A DNA stretch of 64,000 bases, taken from Diogma glabrata. Its lineage: Eukaryota; Arthropoda; Insecta; Diptera; Cylindrotomidae. Below the pieces are notes generated by a model. That model made no database searches and was not told the DNA's origin. It was given only the letters and a program-made list of their open reading frames with translations. This document shows, piece by piece, positions 43,540 to 58,011 of this stretch. The stretch lies in contig OY856187.1 in assembly GCA_963693315.1 (NCBI GenBank), positions 42,025,242 through 42,089,241 of the forward strand, in the 5' to 3' direction. Numbering within the stretch: position 1 is the stretch's first letter; every line of letters starts with the position of its first letter. The translations under genes were made by a program, and so were the position numbers.

Positions 43540-46500
43540 AACTGCTAACACTAATTATCATATTTGCTTTGATTAGTGATTGATATTAGTCATTTTACAT
43601 TTCATTTTTTAAATATCTTAAAATATCAAGTAGCCTGGATATTTAGTTTCATACAAATAAAACGAAACAAAGAAATGCAATTATTATTTGTTTGTGTTTT
43701 TTTGTTCATTTCGATTAAAAATAAAAGAAAATTTGTCATATTAACCTAGGTTTTTTTTGGTTTTATTATTGACCTTGGTTGAGAAAAATTATTTCTCATT
43801 GGGGCATTCGAGTAAAAAAGGACGATTTCTTAAGTTAGTTGTTGAAGTAGGGTTTCCAATGTCGATTATCGAATTCCCGGGTATCCTGGTATTTTTGGTT
43901 TTTCAACATACTCGACTACCCGGCAAATTTAATCGACTATAAAATTTTGATTTTCAACAATCAATCAAAAGGTCCCAAAGCTTTATTTAATATTGATTGG
44001 GTCGTAGAACCTAAGACTTTTTAAGACTTAATGGGACATAGGTCTTAAGAGAATTCTATGTATTGTTGTGACTTATATTTTAAGTCCTGTACAACACATT
44101 TAATTAAAAAAAATTTCAGTCAAATTTCTCAAAACTAATTTTTAGCTTCAATTCTTCACACACGCTTCTATTTTTATTATTTAACTTTAAAGATTTTTAG
44201 TCCTTCTAATATTCTAATTTTTTATTAATTTTTCGAACAGTTTTTATTGACAAAAAATTTTAACCACTGAGCTTCAAAAAAAAAGATGAAAAATTAGAAT
44301 TTTAGTCGTACTAAAAATCTTTAAAATTAAATATCTCAAGAACACGATAAATAGCCTTTTTGTAAATTTGAAATATTATAGAGTAAGGATGGAATTATTT
44401 TTAAAAAAAGGATAAAATTCAATTGATCTTTAACCCTAGCGTCGTCTTTAAACAAGTTTTTTTAATATTTTAATTTTAAAAAAATTAAAAAAAAGTTTAA
44501 CTAATTTTTTTCTAAAGATGTTGGGGAGCCCCCTATGCTCAAACTATGCACTTCTAAAAATTCAAAAATAAGTAGCACTTTTATTTTTTCCATGCTACTG
44601 GCATATAATGCCAAGTTTCAGGAAAATCAAAAATGCTCAAGTTCAAATTTTGACTTTTTCACCTGTGTAGATTACGTTTTTCATCTGTTGCTAAATGATA
44701 TTTTATAGAAAATAAAAAAGCCATAGTATATTTCTCCATACTTCTTTTATTAAAACACTTCAGATCAAATCAAAAATATAGAAGAAAGTCTAAAAAGGAC
44801 AGTAAACACGTAAACAAGACAATAATCCATCTCCAAAACATTGTTTAGTAACGTAAACATGCGAAAAATGTCAATTATGCCAATCATTCGTTTTATGTGA
44901 AAGCTCCCAGTCACATCGATAATAAACTTTTAATTCCAATAACATCAAAAATACCTGTTCCGTACATTTTCCTTTTGTTTTTCTTTTAAATAAAACCATA
45001 CTTTTCGAAGCTTTTAATTTTTGTTTTCTTTATTTTTATATTTTTTTTTTGAGCTTTTTTTACATCCTCTTCTCTTTTGTAATATATTTTTTAAGGATAC
45101 CACAAATATGTTTTGGTATAAGTTTGTTGTTGAAAAAACAAAACAAATATTGTATAAAAGTTTAAATGCACGTAAAAGAACAAAAGAAGAAAACGATAGA
45201 CTTCAATGTTATGAATTTTTTACTATTGGTTGGTATGTGTAAGATTCAAGTAGAATTTTTTAAAGAGATTGGTTTTTTGACTGTTAGTCAGACATGAAAC
45301 AAAAATTATACGAATACGCTGTACTAAAAAAATTTGGTTAAATTTACTTTGCAAGTTTTTCGTTAAGACATGTTAAATTTTGAATGTTTGGTATGGTTTA
45401 TTGATTTAAGCAAATTCAAAAATAGGTCAATCGTATAAAAACAATAGAAATTCAGTCATTGCAAGTTGTATATGATTGAAATTCAAAATGAATACTGCTA
45501 GAAATAATAAAACCGTTTTTAGAAATGATTTCCAAAACTAGCTTTTAGTATGCTCCTTGTTGTTTTCCAGCAACAACAACTTTTTACTTTATTTATTTAT
45601 CCATATTCTTATAAATTTCGTATAAATTCTAGATTAACCGAATAAAAATGTACAACAATAAAATAAACACAAAAAAATCTCAATTTATTTCTTCTTTCGT
45701 CTGAATAACAATTATATTTCTAAAAAATTTATCTAACACCCGAAAATGTTCCTCTTCAAAAACATTCCCCAAAGCAAAGAAAATAATAAATGTGAAAAAA
45801 ATAAATGTTTTAAGTAAATAATAAATGAGGATTACAAAAAAATTTATAATATAAGGATTGCCCTTTTGATGCTTGTCATTTAGAAAAAAACGATACCAAC
45901 AAAACCAACTGTAAAATAAGAACAGGAAATAATAAGCCAATACAACACACGCATAAGTTTCATTTCGTTATTTTTTAACTGAAAGTATTTTTGGGGTGAA
46001 AACAACATTGCTCCAATTTTTTAAATAAAAACAAATAAAAAGAAAATGGAAAACATGTTCCTACTGTTTTTCTTTCGTTGTCTTTATTTGTTTTTTCCTT
46101 TTTTTTAATTAAATTATAACTTTTATTTCTAGCTTGTCTTCTTTCTTTTTGTTTTGTTGTTTGGAATACATCATATTTGTACGTAGCATTTGTTTTTCTA
46201 CATAACTCTGTTTCGAAAGATGTCTTATGATTGGTTTATATAATATCCACTGTTTTGTTATAGTCTTAACACACGTGGCTGGATTGCTCCTTCTTAATTA
46301 TGATATTCTTAGATCCCTTTTGTTTTTGAGAGATTAAATAAATTTAAATATAATTAGAGTTTGTTTTAAATTTAGATAAACTTGAAGTGTTATTAATAAA
46401 ATAAGTTTCATTTTTATTTTAAATTTGACAGATTATAGAAGATTACAATTATTTGAATAAAACTTGTTATTGGGTTTTTTTGGATAATTTAATTTGTTTA

Positions 46501-48646
46501 TAATTGGCGAAAATGATTTAATTGAAAAAGTTATTAAATTTTTGGTTTTAGAATAGAAATTGATTATTTGCACAAGTGTTCAATATTCATAACATTGTAG
46601 AATTAAGTAATAACGCATAAATGAAACCAAAATTTGTAACGTTTGGTTTCTATAATTGCATTTAATTCAAATAAATTGAAATCAAACAAACAAAACAATA
46701 AAAAAATAAATATATAATAAACAAAAGAAGAGAATTAGGGATTATGATATTCTGAATTATTGTATGTTACTATGACAACAAAACATAACAAATAGTTTCA
46801 TTGGATAATGAAATTTGGAATTATTGTATAGCTCTGACAACAAAATAACAACTATCTATAGCTAGTCAACTATCTATAGCTAGTCAACTAACAACTATCT
46901 ATAGCTGGTCCGTTATCCAAAATAACTAATCTATTTTAAAAAGTCAAATCCTAATTTTTAATTAATTAATTAATTTTTAACACAAAATTTGTTGCCAAAA
47001 GTAGTTCAATAGCACAACTTGATGCTTAAACTCTTTTGCATTCTAAAAAATAAATTTTTTTCCCTGCATTAACTTGTACTTCGGCTATAGAATAGCTGTG
47101 TGAACGGGTTGGCCTAATCGTGTTTGCTTTAGTTCTGGAAAGTGATGTTTCAATCCAATCTATAAATAAGAAAACCAATAATTTTTAAGGGACTTCCTTT
47201 TGTTTGATTAGAGCAAACTCAATTTTTTTAAAAACACGCCAAATTTTTTAGAAATAATACCAAAATTTTCTTTGAAATGTTTTGATCTCGTTACGATCCT
47301 ACTGTAAAATAAAAATAATAAATGTAAAAGTAAATGTAAAAGTAAAAATGTATTTACATGTAATCGCAAATCTATAGGTTTGAAAGCACTACGAATAAAA
47401 ACTGAAACGGGTTGGAGAACGTATTAATTTTGAATAAGTTCAGTGAGATATAACTCTTATTAAATACTCTTTTTGCTATTGATTGTTGCGATTACACTGA
47501 AACAATTTTATGGTTTTGTAATTTATACATACTTGCCCATCGGTTGGATATCTTCCAAACATATGTTGATAATTCCTATAATTAAAAGCATATCCGTTAA
47601 TGCATTTAAATAAAGCAACAACCTTCACTCTTACCTGTATATAGTAGATTGATAACATGCGTAAAAATATTATCAGTTTGTCAAATAATATATAAAAGAA
47701 AAATTGAAAATTTTGAATAAATGACAGCAAAAATTTGAGTACTCGATTTAAAAAAAATTTTTTGCAATTTTTACTGTTTATTGCATAAAAAATACTATTT
47801 TTCCATGTAATTTTTTTCAAAAACAGTATTTTTAATCTACAACTGTAGTAAATTTAATAGTTAAAAAGTATAATTTACCATTTTGTTTTATTTTACTAAG
47901 ATTATCTCAGTTATATTAATGCTTTTGGATTGAAAACTACGATTACTACAATTAATGTAATATGAAATATTTGACAATTGATTTTTCCTGCAATTAAGCG
48001 AGCAAACATTTACTAGATTTTGGAGTGTTTTTAATTTATTTTTAAACGGTGTAAGCAATAGAGCGAGAAAGTCTAATTCAGAAAACATTGCTATAGAGTG
48101 TAGACCATAAATAATAATTTAGAATGAGCTAGATCTCTCTTTTCCTTTTTTTTTAAAGTTGTACTGAACTTAAGGAGTGAATTTTAAACAGTGATCAGAT
48201 TTTTATTTTTTAAGGGCGCTCGCACTTATTTTAAAAATAAAACCAGGCGGGCTTTATTTTTATAATTTATTTTTCGCTCTCGCACTTAGGATAATATTAA
48301 AAAATTTACAAAAAAGCTCTTTATAGGCAAAATAAAAATTTACGAAAAAAGATTTTGTTGGCAGAGAGTTATTTGAAAAAAATAAATATAATGCTCTCAG
48401 AGATTTTTTTTATAATAATTTTTTGGTTTTTCTTTTCTTTTGGTTTAGTTTGGTTAATAAAATATGTATGAAAATAAGCGGGGTCGATATGAATATAAAA
48501 TAGCTTAGTTTACAAAATACAGTTACTTCAGTCAAATCGAAGTCGACTTATGTTTTTTTACTGTTTTAATAAAAAAAAGAAAAACGTGCATTTGCCCTTA
48601 TCAGTCGGAATAGATAGAAATAAAATTTATATAAAATTAATTAATT
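43540..48646. other. AT-rich DNA, no gene recognised
   Basis: The dispersed repeat fragment shared with 8795-8875 lies at about 44028-44110. A short tandem (AACTATCTATAGCTAGTC) lies at 46855-46910. Open frames such as 45680-45940 (-) and 47476-47820 (-) are low-complexity and Phe/Ile/Lys-rich, with no domain. Confidence 0.5.
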
Positions 48647-48716
48647 AAATAATAGTCGAAAAAAAATTAATTAATTTATAAATATAAATTAATTAATTTT
48701 TTTTCGACCATTATTT
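48647..48716. repeat. 70-bp near-perfect palindrome
   Basis: The 34-nt arms (48647-48680, 48683-48716) are complementary with one mismatch and leave only AA between them. The words are AATAATAGTCGAAAAAA and ATTAATTAATTTATA. Such a palindrome can extrude a cruciform and is often lost in cloning. Confidence 0.95.
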
Positions 48717-51237
48717 ATTTTAATTTTAACGAATCCGTTCAATAAATCATTTTAAATAAATAATAATAAATAATTTTATTTACTTCATAATTTAATTCAT
48801 GCATAACATATTAAAAATTATTCATTATTTAATTATTTACCTAAATGGAGATCATTATCTAAAATTACGATTCAATCATACAAATAACGAAATAGGACGA
48901 AAACTAACCAGAATAAAACAAAACAAACAAAAATATGTATATAACTTTAAACGGATAGTTAAAAAAAAAATAGATATTATTTTATTCCTTTTTTCTTTGA
49001 ACGAAATAAAATAAAAAAATAAAATCTATAACGTACAAAAATTTATTTCTAAAGTAAAATTAAAATATCTGAGGGCGAAAAATAAGAAAGTAAAATTTAG
49101 CTCTTTGAGTGCAGATTTTAATTTATATGTATTTTATTTTGGGAGACAAAAACTTTTTAAGGGCAAAATAAAATAAAAATCGGAACACTGATTTTAAAGT
49201 CCAATTAGTGTGTTGGAACATTTTGGCAGTTTCGTTTTGAGCTGATTTTTTTTTTTTTTCAAAAAATTCCTTATAAAAAATAATTGGACAAAAGATGTTT
49301 AGTATATATAGCCAAAGCCTGTCATTTTAAACATCGAGCACCTCTTTGTAAAACTGTGTATAATTGACATACTTAAACATTGTTAGAAAAACTGTAATAT
49401 TGAAATTGTGCAGGAAAACGGAGCACTCTTGTTAATCGAAACATTAAATTTTTTTGCTGCACAAATTAAATGATGAAATAAAAACGATATTCTTGGTATA
49501 CAAATAATATTGTATGTACCGAAGTTCATTGTTCGTATTTTGCTATTTTACTTACAATTTTTAATTTTAACTTTATTTTCTAGAAATGTAAATTCTATTA
49601 TAAAAACTTTTATATTCTCTGGTTGTGTTGAATATTTAATTTTAAATGAAAAGCGTTCATTTCCTAATATCAGGATAAAATTTCTATTTCATTTTGCTAG
49701 ATATCTTCATTTTCGTAGAAATAATAGCAAAATGTATTAGATTTTTTGCATTCATTATCTGCAAAGCTCTTCGTTTTTTGTTTTTTTGTTTCGTTAGAAG
49801 AAAAAATTACATAATTCTTTTAGCTGTCGCATTCATCTTCATCAAAAGCTAAAGCTCGTCCAATTTCTCGAGAAAACTAATATACAACACTGTTAAGCGG
49901 ACATAATGCACAAAAAGTTTTATGCAAATATGATTCATTCAATTATATTCCAAGTCTTCTTAGCACCAACCCTCGTACACGCTGCATCTTTGTTCTTCTT
50001 AATAGAATTATTGTAATTGTTTAAATTTTACGTATTTTAAAGGAAAAGAATCAAGAAAACTTTCAAATGGAAGAATTCATTGTGTTATTTTATGAAATTT
50101 AAGAAAAATACGAAAAACATCAAGTATAAGAATGAAAGGAAAAATGGATTGTCTGATGTATGTACATATTTGCATGGATTTATACGTTTGAGAACAGAAG
50201 TATATTTCAGTATAAACATTTATTTCTTAAAATGAATATGAAGGTAGAAGTTTTTTGTTAGTTTTTGGTCGAAATTTTATGCAAAGAAATTAAATTTTGA
50301 TAAGCTTTAATAAAATTTATACTTTCAATTACAAACCATAATATATGCTTTGATATAAAAATTTTTTTTAGAGTAAGAAAAAGCATTCATTTTGGTTTGG
50401 GAATAAATATCTACATTTCAGTAGTTTTAAAATGGTGGGAGTTGGTAAAGAGTTCATGAAATATATGATTTATGTTGGAAATATAGAATCATAATTTATT
50501 TATGCACAATTTGTTTTTCAAAATATAAATCAACATTAAACTTTTTGATAATTAGATAATCTTTGATTTCCATTAAAAGTTTCGTACATTTTCCACTCAC
50601 ATTATTCAAGCACAATAGGAAGTTAAACATAATTTTTGTTTGATTTTCACTCCAACTCTAATTATCCAACACAAAAAATAACAATTAATTATTAAATGAA
50701 AAACAAGTTTTTTGTTTTGGAAAAAGTTATTTTTGTTTATTTATTGTACATATTTTCTATTCCGAGGGTTCGAATAAAAATGTTCAAGTAATAACTTTGT
50801 TTTTGTATTTCCTTTGTTTGTTTTACGTAACTTTTAAGCAAGCAAATGAAAAGCATTATTATTGTTATTGAATAAAAAGTAAAAAACGGTTTGTAAAAAT
50901 AAAAATTATGTTTGAAATATAGGCCAAACGGTTTTACTTGAATATTTGTCAAGGTTTGAGGGAGAAAATTTTTATTTTGGAATAATTTTTGTATTAAGTC
51001 AAACAAATAATTAGGGGTTTTTATTAGCAACTAAACTCAAGTAATAATGTAAATAATTCAAATTGTTTTTTATTCGAAGGCATGTTTGTATGTATCTCAC
51101 AGATAAATACCAATTCTCTTATTCGTGCTACAGACTAAGATTCAAACTACCCTCATCAAACTAAAAGTGCCTTGAATATCGCCATGTTTCATAAATATTC
51201 ATTTAAAATATAAATTTTTTAATCAATGCATTCTTTT
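48717..51237. other. AT-rich DNA, no gene recognised
   Basis: Only short, low-complexity open frames. Nothing supported. Confidence 0.5.
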
Positions 51238-51360
51238 AATAAAGCCTTCCAAACAAAAACAAAAATAGTAACATCGGTTAACCCGATGGAGCACAACTTA
51301 CCTTTAAACTTTTCTTGTCTCTAAATTTCTTAACAAATTTTGACTCACCCTGTATCAAAA
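51238..51360 (+). repeat. Dispersed repeat, copy 3 of 3
   Basis: TAAAGCCTTCCAAAC, CATCGGTTAACCCGATGG, TTTTCTTGTCTCTAAATTTC and TGACTCACCCTGTAT match 3990-4115 in order. Confidence 0.7.
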
Positions 51361-54300
51361 CTAGGAAAAACACATATTATTATTTAATTCGAGTAATGCT
51401 TTTATTGCAACACAAAAGCAGGCAAACGATTCAGCCAACAATATTGCAAAACTAAAATATTTCTTAAACAGCTACAGAAACGCCAACAGTTGATTTTAAA
51501 AATTTTCGGAACAAATGCAGCTCGCCTAAAATTATGAAGACAACATTTCTCTTCAATATCACTTACAACTTTATACACTATTAAAAAATAACTTAACTTC
51601 TATTTACACGGTTTGATGGTCACGACCTAGCGTGTCGTTTACAATTAAATTCAACTTCAATTAAAATGCAATTTTAATTTTTACTTTTTACACATTTATC
51701 TAGTTTGAACTATATTCATTTTTGTAGTCTAGCATAAACTATTTACACTATCGCAGTCTAATTTCAACTAAAAGTTTTACAAAAAAAATTTTTAAATGCA
51801 ATTCTGTGTATTTCTCGATTATTCAAGAGACTCGGGCAATTTTGAGAATAATCTATGTCATCATTTTGCATTTATATTATTTCATGTTTTGTTTATTTTA
51901 TCGATATTTCTCGGAAAAAGTTGTTTTGTTATTGACATATGAAGGTGAGTTAAGGTTGACAACAAAGCTATTTTGTATTTCGTTGTGATTATGTAGAATA
52001 GTAACAATACTAACGATTGCCAATGTTTGAAGGAAATTGGAAATAAATTACATAATTACATAATCTCAATTGATTTGAGTATCAATCAATGGCAAGTCTT
52101 GATCACATCTGAAAAAAAAGTAAAACTATTAATTAAATTAAAAATATCCTCGCTTTCGTCAGATACAGATAAATATACCATAGATGATGCCGCATTGTAC
52201 TAATTCTTGTTAACGCCTTCAGCAATCAATATACAAATATAAAACATTTAAGTATGACGTATTATCAAACGGACTCTATGGCATGTACCGACGGACTATT
52301 TCGAGTTTTACTCTAAAATAATAATTTTCATTTCGAAATAAATCCGCTAATAGTTTGCTATTTTCTTTCGGTTCTAGGATTTAAATTCAAAGAAGCATAA
52401 AAGCATTCATGTATGTGCTACAAGTTAGTCAATAATATTTTAATATTTTTTTAGTTAATTGTTTTGTCAATTAATTGCTTTGCTGCGTCACTCAATATCA
52501 ATTAATAATACTTGTTTGTGTCTACATAGACATTTTTGTTATGTAAAGCTTAGTCATAATATTACATGTAGATGGAATACAGTTGTGCGTTTATAAAGAA
52601 TAAGAATGGTTGTCTGTATTTGAAGAGCAATATTTTCTCGTTTGAATAGATATATTTATTGAGATGATACATGGAAATGGAAATTTGGATTGAAAATTTT
52701 TAGATTGTCTACGATGAAAAAGATGAGAATGGAGGAAGCAAGAGATGGGGAATCATACTATATATATACTCGTTCATTTTGTCGGATCGAAGAGATTATT
52801 ACATTAAATCAAAAAGATAGTGTTAAGGCCCACTTTTGTAATTGAATATTATAAGAAAAGTTTAAACTACAAAATAAAATGTTCACACCAAAAGATGTTC
52901 GTTGTATTATTTATTTTAAAATGACTTTGTTTAAGTTAATGAACACATATGCATCAAATCTATAATTGAACTTGTTATAAAAAAATGAGTTACCACTCAA
53001 GGTTGGGTTTTAAGACGCCATCAATCGCCATCTAATGATATTAAAAATTATTTTGGGAAAGATTTGCATAAGTTTGAAAATTTCAAACTGAAACAAGGAA
53101 ATATGGATAAAATATTAGAGTCAATAGCAGAGAAGGATATGAGTTCAAATATTACAATGGAACCAAAAAGTTGACACCTGATATAAAACAACAATTCTAG
53201 AGCTAGTCATAAAAGCAGATGCCATAAATTTATGTGGGTAAGAAGTGGATCATCATATACACTTATTAATGTAAGCTTTGTTTAACTTATTTTATATAAC
53301 TTTTTTGATTTAATTTACATATTTTTTTTGTATCGTTTGTCGATAGAATTTTATTGTTTATATTTATTTATTAATAACTGTGATAACATAAGAGATTACC
53401 ACAGTCAGGATGCTCAATGTTGTTTTACTAAAAGTCAAAATTCCATAATATGGCGTCGAAACAAAGACATTTTAAAGCGATAATTAATTCCATAACAATC
53501 AACTTAAATATAAACAATTAAAAGCACAATAAACAAGTGTAACAATGTCAAATCGGATTACTTTTAAAAAATTATTTAAAGCTATCTACAGTCATCCAAA
53601 GTTTTTGTCAATTCCATCATCAACATAATACGGCCTAGACTATATGTAAAAGCAATTCAAAGTGATTCATTGACGAAGTGAAATAGAAGAGAGTACGTAT
53701 TTTGATGTTCTAGACCTCGTGGAAATTTTCAATCATTTTGGTCTAATCAAAAAGAATCCGTTGGAATTTTTCACCATACCATACGATTTTTGAATTTCAC
53801 GTAAATAAAAAAAACCACAAAGTTTTATTGAACAACGTCAGATGCTTATTTATGTTTATTATATGTTATAACATATATTGTTTCGGTTCTACAAAACCGC
53901 AACGATATACAAAACAAAGTTGTAATCTACCACAATCTACCACTACCACAATAATCTACACATTGTGTTCAAGAACAACGGTTAAACCAAAATCATTAAA
54001 ACAATCAAAGCAAAAACGTTAAATATTAAAATTGCAAAAAAATAACGTCGATTATTTATGATTTTTCAAGTTTTCTTTATAAAACATTCTGGATTTTGGA
54101 TGAAACAGAATTGTATTTAAGGAATTCCTTTTGCAAAATGAGAAATAAATTAAAATTATCCTGCGATAGTGTAAACAGATTAAGTAGAATCCATTTTTGC
54201 ATCGTCAAACATTTTCATCAATTGCAAGGTAAAATTAATTGTAAACGAAACGCTGTATCGTGAACGTAACACTGTATAAATGGAAGTAAAGTGATTTTTA

Positions 54301-56030
54301 ATTGTGAATAAAGTGTTTTTCAATAGAAATATTTTGTGTATCATTTTGTACACTGTAGCCTGGAAATTTCTACAATCAACTGAGTTTTTAAAGCTTTTGA
54401 ATATTTTTGTTAAAAAATATTGTTTGTGGAATGATTTTCCTGTGTTTTTGAAACAATCGCAATGTTGAATACTAAATAAAACCTGGTGTTTTTGCTTATT
54501 ATTAATAATTGAAGGAGATTTAGGAATTACGTTTGTCATATTGAGAGAAAAGCCGATTCGAAAGAAAGTAGAATAAGGAATATTATGAAATATATTTTGG
54601 GTGAAAGTTTGCACTAGAATTCTGGCATATAAAAGAGTTTTGGAATTGCAAACCTTACATCAGTGAGGTTGGATGCTTTTTACTCTTTTGTTCGGAAATG
54701 CTTCTCTTGTACCACTTGTATCTTGTATCTTGTATCTTGTACCAATGCTTACACCTGTTGCTTAACAAGGAATCATCGGGACTTCTTTAAATTTTAACTG
54801 TGACATTTTAGTTCTTTTGTTTTAGCCACCAAGTTATGTAGTTTCCAAGTATTGCTTATCATATTTGAAATAGTATTGGAAAAGAGGACACCATTTCTTT
54901 TTTCCCGTTTGTATGGATTATTGCTTTTCTTTCTTATCCATAAATTGTCATCGATCCTAAATCCATTACACTAGAAATTTTCGTTTCAGGCTAAATAAAT
55001 ATGATCTTATTAGAATAATATACTAAAACTAGGAGTTCAGTTCATGAAAATTCCAGTCAAATTTCAAACCCATTAATATATTTTCGTGTAACCAAAAAAG
55101 CGTTAAATCCTTGTGGACCAATTATGATAAGACAACAACAAAAAAAATGTAAACGAAAGTTACATAATAAACATTAAAAGGGAAAATGTTAGCATGTATA
55201 TACATAACCATTTTTGGATCGTTGTTTTGAATGATAAGAAAAAGGTATATTTTTATTTTTATTATTATTATTATTTTTATAATAATAATATATTCATGCA
55301 AAAATAGTTATACAATTTTTTTTATTATTGTTATTTTAATTTTGAAACGAAAACTGAACTATACAGAGATAACGACAACGATGATTTTTATAAAATGAAA
55401 ATGAAACGGAAATTAAGTTTTATGAAACAGAATTTAATGGATGTTGAATTCGCAGTTGTTGTGATAGGGCTGGAAAAAGGAGAAATATTCTTATTTTCAA
55501 GTATGTGATAAGCTGATTGTAAAAATAAAAAATAAGTTTGAACAAAAATCATGGTCGTTAATTTTGGTTTTTGGTTTATCGTTCAGATAATTTAATTTTG
55601 TTAGATAAAATATTAAGATAGCTAAAAAACCACAGATACTTTAGTTTTCATACAAAAATCATACAAATGACCGAAAACAAAGAACAACGGTACATTGTTA
55701 ATGCACCGTGATATATTAGAGAAGATAACGTGCATAGCGACTTGAAAATGGTAACGAAGTTAAAATATTAAATAACAATATATTTACATACTTCTGTTAA
55801 TGGATGGATTCATTACAGAATAAAGTTAACAAATAACGAAGTCATTGGACCTTATGGTACAATCAAAGTAGAATGACATCAAAAACTAATATCCAATTGA
55901 AAAAAAAAAACATATTGAATAAAAATTATATGAAACAGAGATAGTAAAATTGAAATGGCAAAACTGGTTCATCCGAATAAAAATCGGTTTTGAAAATACG
56001 ATTTTAAAAGTAAATATTTTTTCGTAATCC
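51361..56030. other. AT-rich DNA, no gene recognised
   Basis: Three stray heptamer units (CTTGTATCTTGTATCTTGTA) stand at about 54717-54738, the same unit as the minisatellite 34 kb away. A 144-codon minus-strand frame (54180-54614) has no known motif and a Phe/Ile/Lys/Asn-rich make-up typical of chance frames in AT-rich DNA. Confidence 0.45.
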
Positions 56031-56059
56031 GTACAATGAAATTTGTATAGTTGTGCATT

Positions 56060-56190
56060 TATCTCCTATATATAATAATAAAACAAAGTGTTTGTCTGCC
56101 TGCGTGCGCTCTCCAGCGAAATCTGTAGTACACAGGAGTCTGAAATTATGCCAGGAGAAGGCCATTAACAGGTACTAATGCACCTCGGAG
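56060..56190 (+). repeat. Possible end of an interspersed repeat
   Basis: CCTATATATAATAATAAAAC followed by GTGTTTGTCTGCCTGCGTGC, GCTCTCC and AGTACACAGGAGTCTG is GC-richer than its surroundings and has the 'TATATAATAATAAAAC...GTCTGTC' look common at the ends of arthropod interspersed repeats. No second end found. Confidence 0.35.
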
Positions 56191-56840
56191 CCGAAATATT
56201 AAAATTTAATTTAGTTTTTTTTAATTAATAATTTTAATTTTCCTATTGGTTTGCCTGAATGTATATTATATGTTATACTTGGCTTTTTATTCAACTTTCA
56301 CTCAGTTATCTTTGATCGATTTTTTTTCCGCAAAACACAATTACCATTTAAATGGAAAATTAAAGTGTAATGTGACAAACAAATTCATTTAGATGAAAAT
56401 TAGATACATTTATATATTTATTATATACATACAATTATATGCATCCAACACATTACGTTGCTACAAATATTTCTTATTTACAACAAACATGTTCTTGGTT
56501 TGGTGTATATACATGTGTAATACATATTTCATCTGTTTTATATATATGTTATACATGTTCAAAATATAGAAAATGGGCTCCATTACTAATAAAAACACAC
56601 AGAGCGCATGTAGAGCATCGAAGATAATTGGTAAAATATATTTGAAAATCCAAATTGACTTTATTTAAGATCAGCAAATAATCTGCATAGATTGATAAAT
56701 GAAATTAGTCAACATGAAATGGTACGATAAAACAGTAAATTTTGGTGCAGTGTGCCTATTTTGTATCGCAAGTATGACGGTTTCAGAGTAAGTCATTGAC
56801 AACTGTAACACCCAATAAACGAATGTTTTGACGTTCACCT

Positions 56841-56883
56841 AATTTTTCGCGACACATATTAGGCCGATTAACGCGAAAAATTG
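56841..56883. repeat. Hairpin with CGCG arms
   Basis: AATTTTTCGCG pairs exactly with CGCGAAAAATT around ACACATATTAGGCCGATTAA (approximate loop). Confidence 0.85.
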
Positions 56884-57031
56884 CAAGCGTTTAATTTAAA
56901 CTCTCCGAAACTCTTTACAAATCACTTTCAAATATTGACCTTCCGTTCAATTTTCAAACTATCTAGATTGATCAGCTAGAATGCTAATGATCTCTGTTAT
57001 TCATATTTCCCAAATGGAAAAATTGCAATAG

Positions 57032-57643
57032 ACTCCTTCTATTCTCATTACGACTCTTTGAAATTATTCTTACTAATTCAATAAAATGTACGCACAAAAA
57101 CTTTTTTGTAGGCGTAGCACCGTACGCCGGGTCCTGCTACGTAATAAACATGTTTACACGGCTGTTTTTTTTCCTCTAAGGGTAACTCATTTTGTGAATG
57201 ATATACAAAGATGCTTATTTTATCAAGTAGGCCTTGTGATTTTATTCAAATTAAAATTTAAAAATTTATAAAATGTGTTCACTATGACAACTACCAAACA
57301 ACATAGAAAAAAAGTTTACTTTGATTTAAAAAAAGTATTTTAATGTTTGAAAATTTTAGTTTCAATGTATTTACATTTTGAGAGTAACAAGTTTTTGTGC
57401 ATTTGTGGCGTTTGGGTTCATTCAAACTTATGTGATAGCTGTCCTCGCTATCGCTCGTGCAGTTAAATTTACACGCGCTGTTTTAAACCTATACGTAAAC
57501 TACTAAGTTTTTTTGCAATCAGTTTTATTTAATACTAGCAGGACCCGGCGTACGTTGCTACGCCTATAAAAAAGTTTGTTTGCGTACATTTTGTTGAATT
57601 AGTAAGAATAATTTCAAAGAGTCGTAATGAGAATAGAAGGAGC
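57032..57643. repeat. Head-to-head inverted copies, terminus AGCAGGACCCGGCGTACG
   Basis: The left arm (57032-57143) runs CTCCTTCTATTCTCATTACG, CTCTTTGAAATTATTCTTAC, AAAATGTACGC, TAGGCGTAGCACCGTACGCC and GGGTCCTGCT. The right arm (57537-57643) is its reverse complement. The CpG-rich ends face inward, so these look like two copies of one element end-to-end with about 390 bp between. That gap holds another CpG-rich spot, CTCGCTATCGCTCG (57443-57456). Confidence 0.85.
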
Positions 57644-58011
57644 CTAATGAGAATAGAAGGAGCCTAAAAAAATCGTAAAGTGTGTCAAATTGATCTTCAA
57701 ATATTTTGTTTCCCAATTTTTTTGAGAAACATATTATGGGAAACATTACTTCGGTTTTCGACTAGAAATATATAAAACATAAAAGTAATTTTCTTTTAAT
57801 TTTATTGGACGATTTAATATTTATTTGTTTTCGATGAACTAAAACGATTAAAACAAATAAATAAAAGTAATTATTTGGATGACATGAAATGTAATTGAAC
57901 ATTTAACATGACACGTGATGTGTGTCAAGAAATCGTTAAGTGTGTCGAAACAAGAAAATTTACATTGTTTTTGTTTAAAAAATGTTCATTACAAGAGAAA
58001 AATATGGAGGG

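Noticed and set aside
54180..54614. 144-codon minus-strand frame as a possible gene
   Set aside because: No motif, composition typical of chance frames in AT-rich DNA, no splice or promoter signals that I can support.
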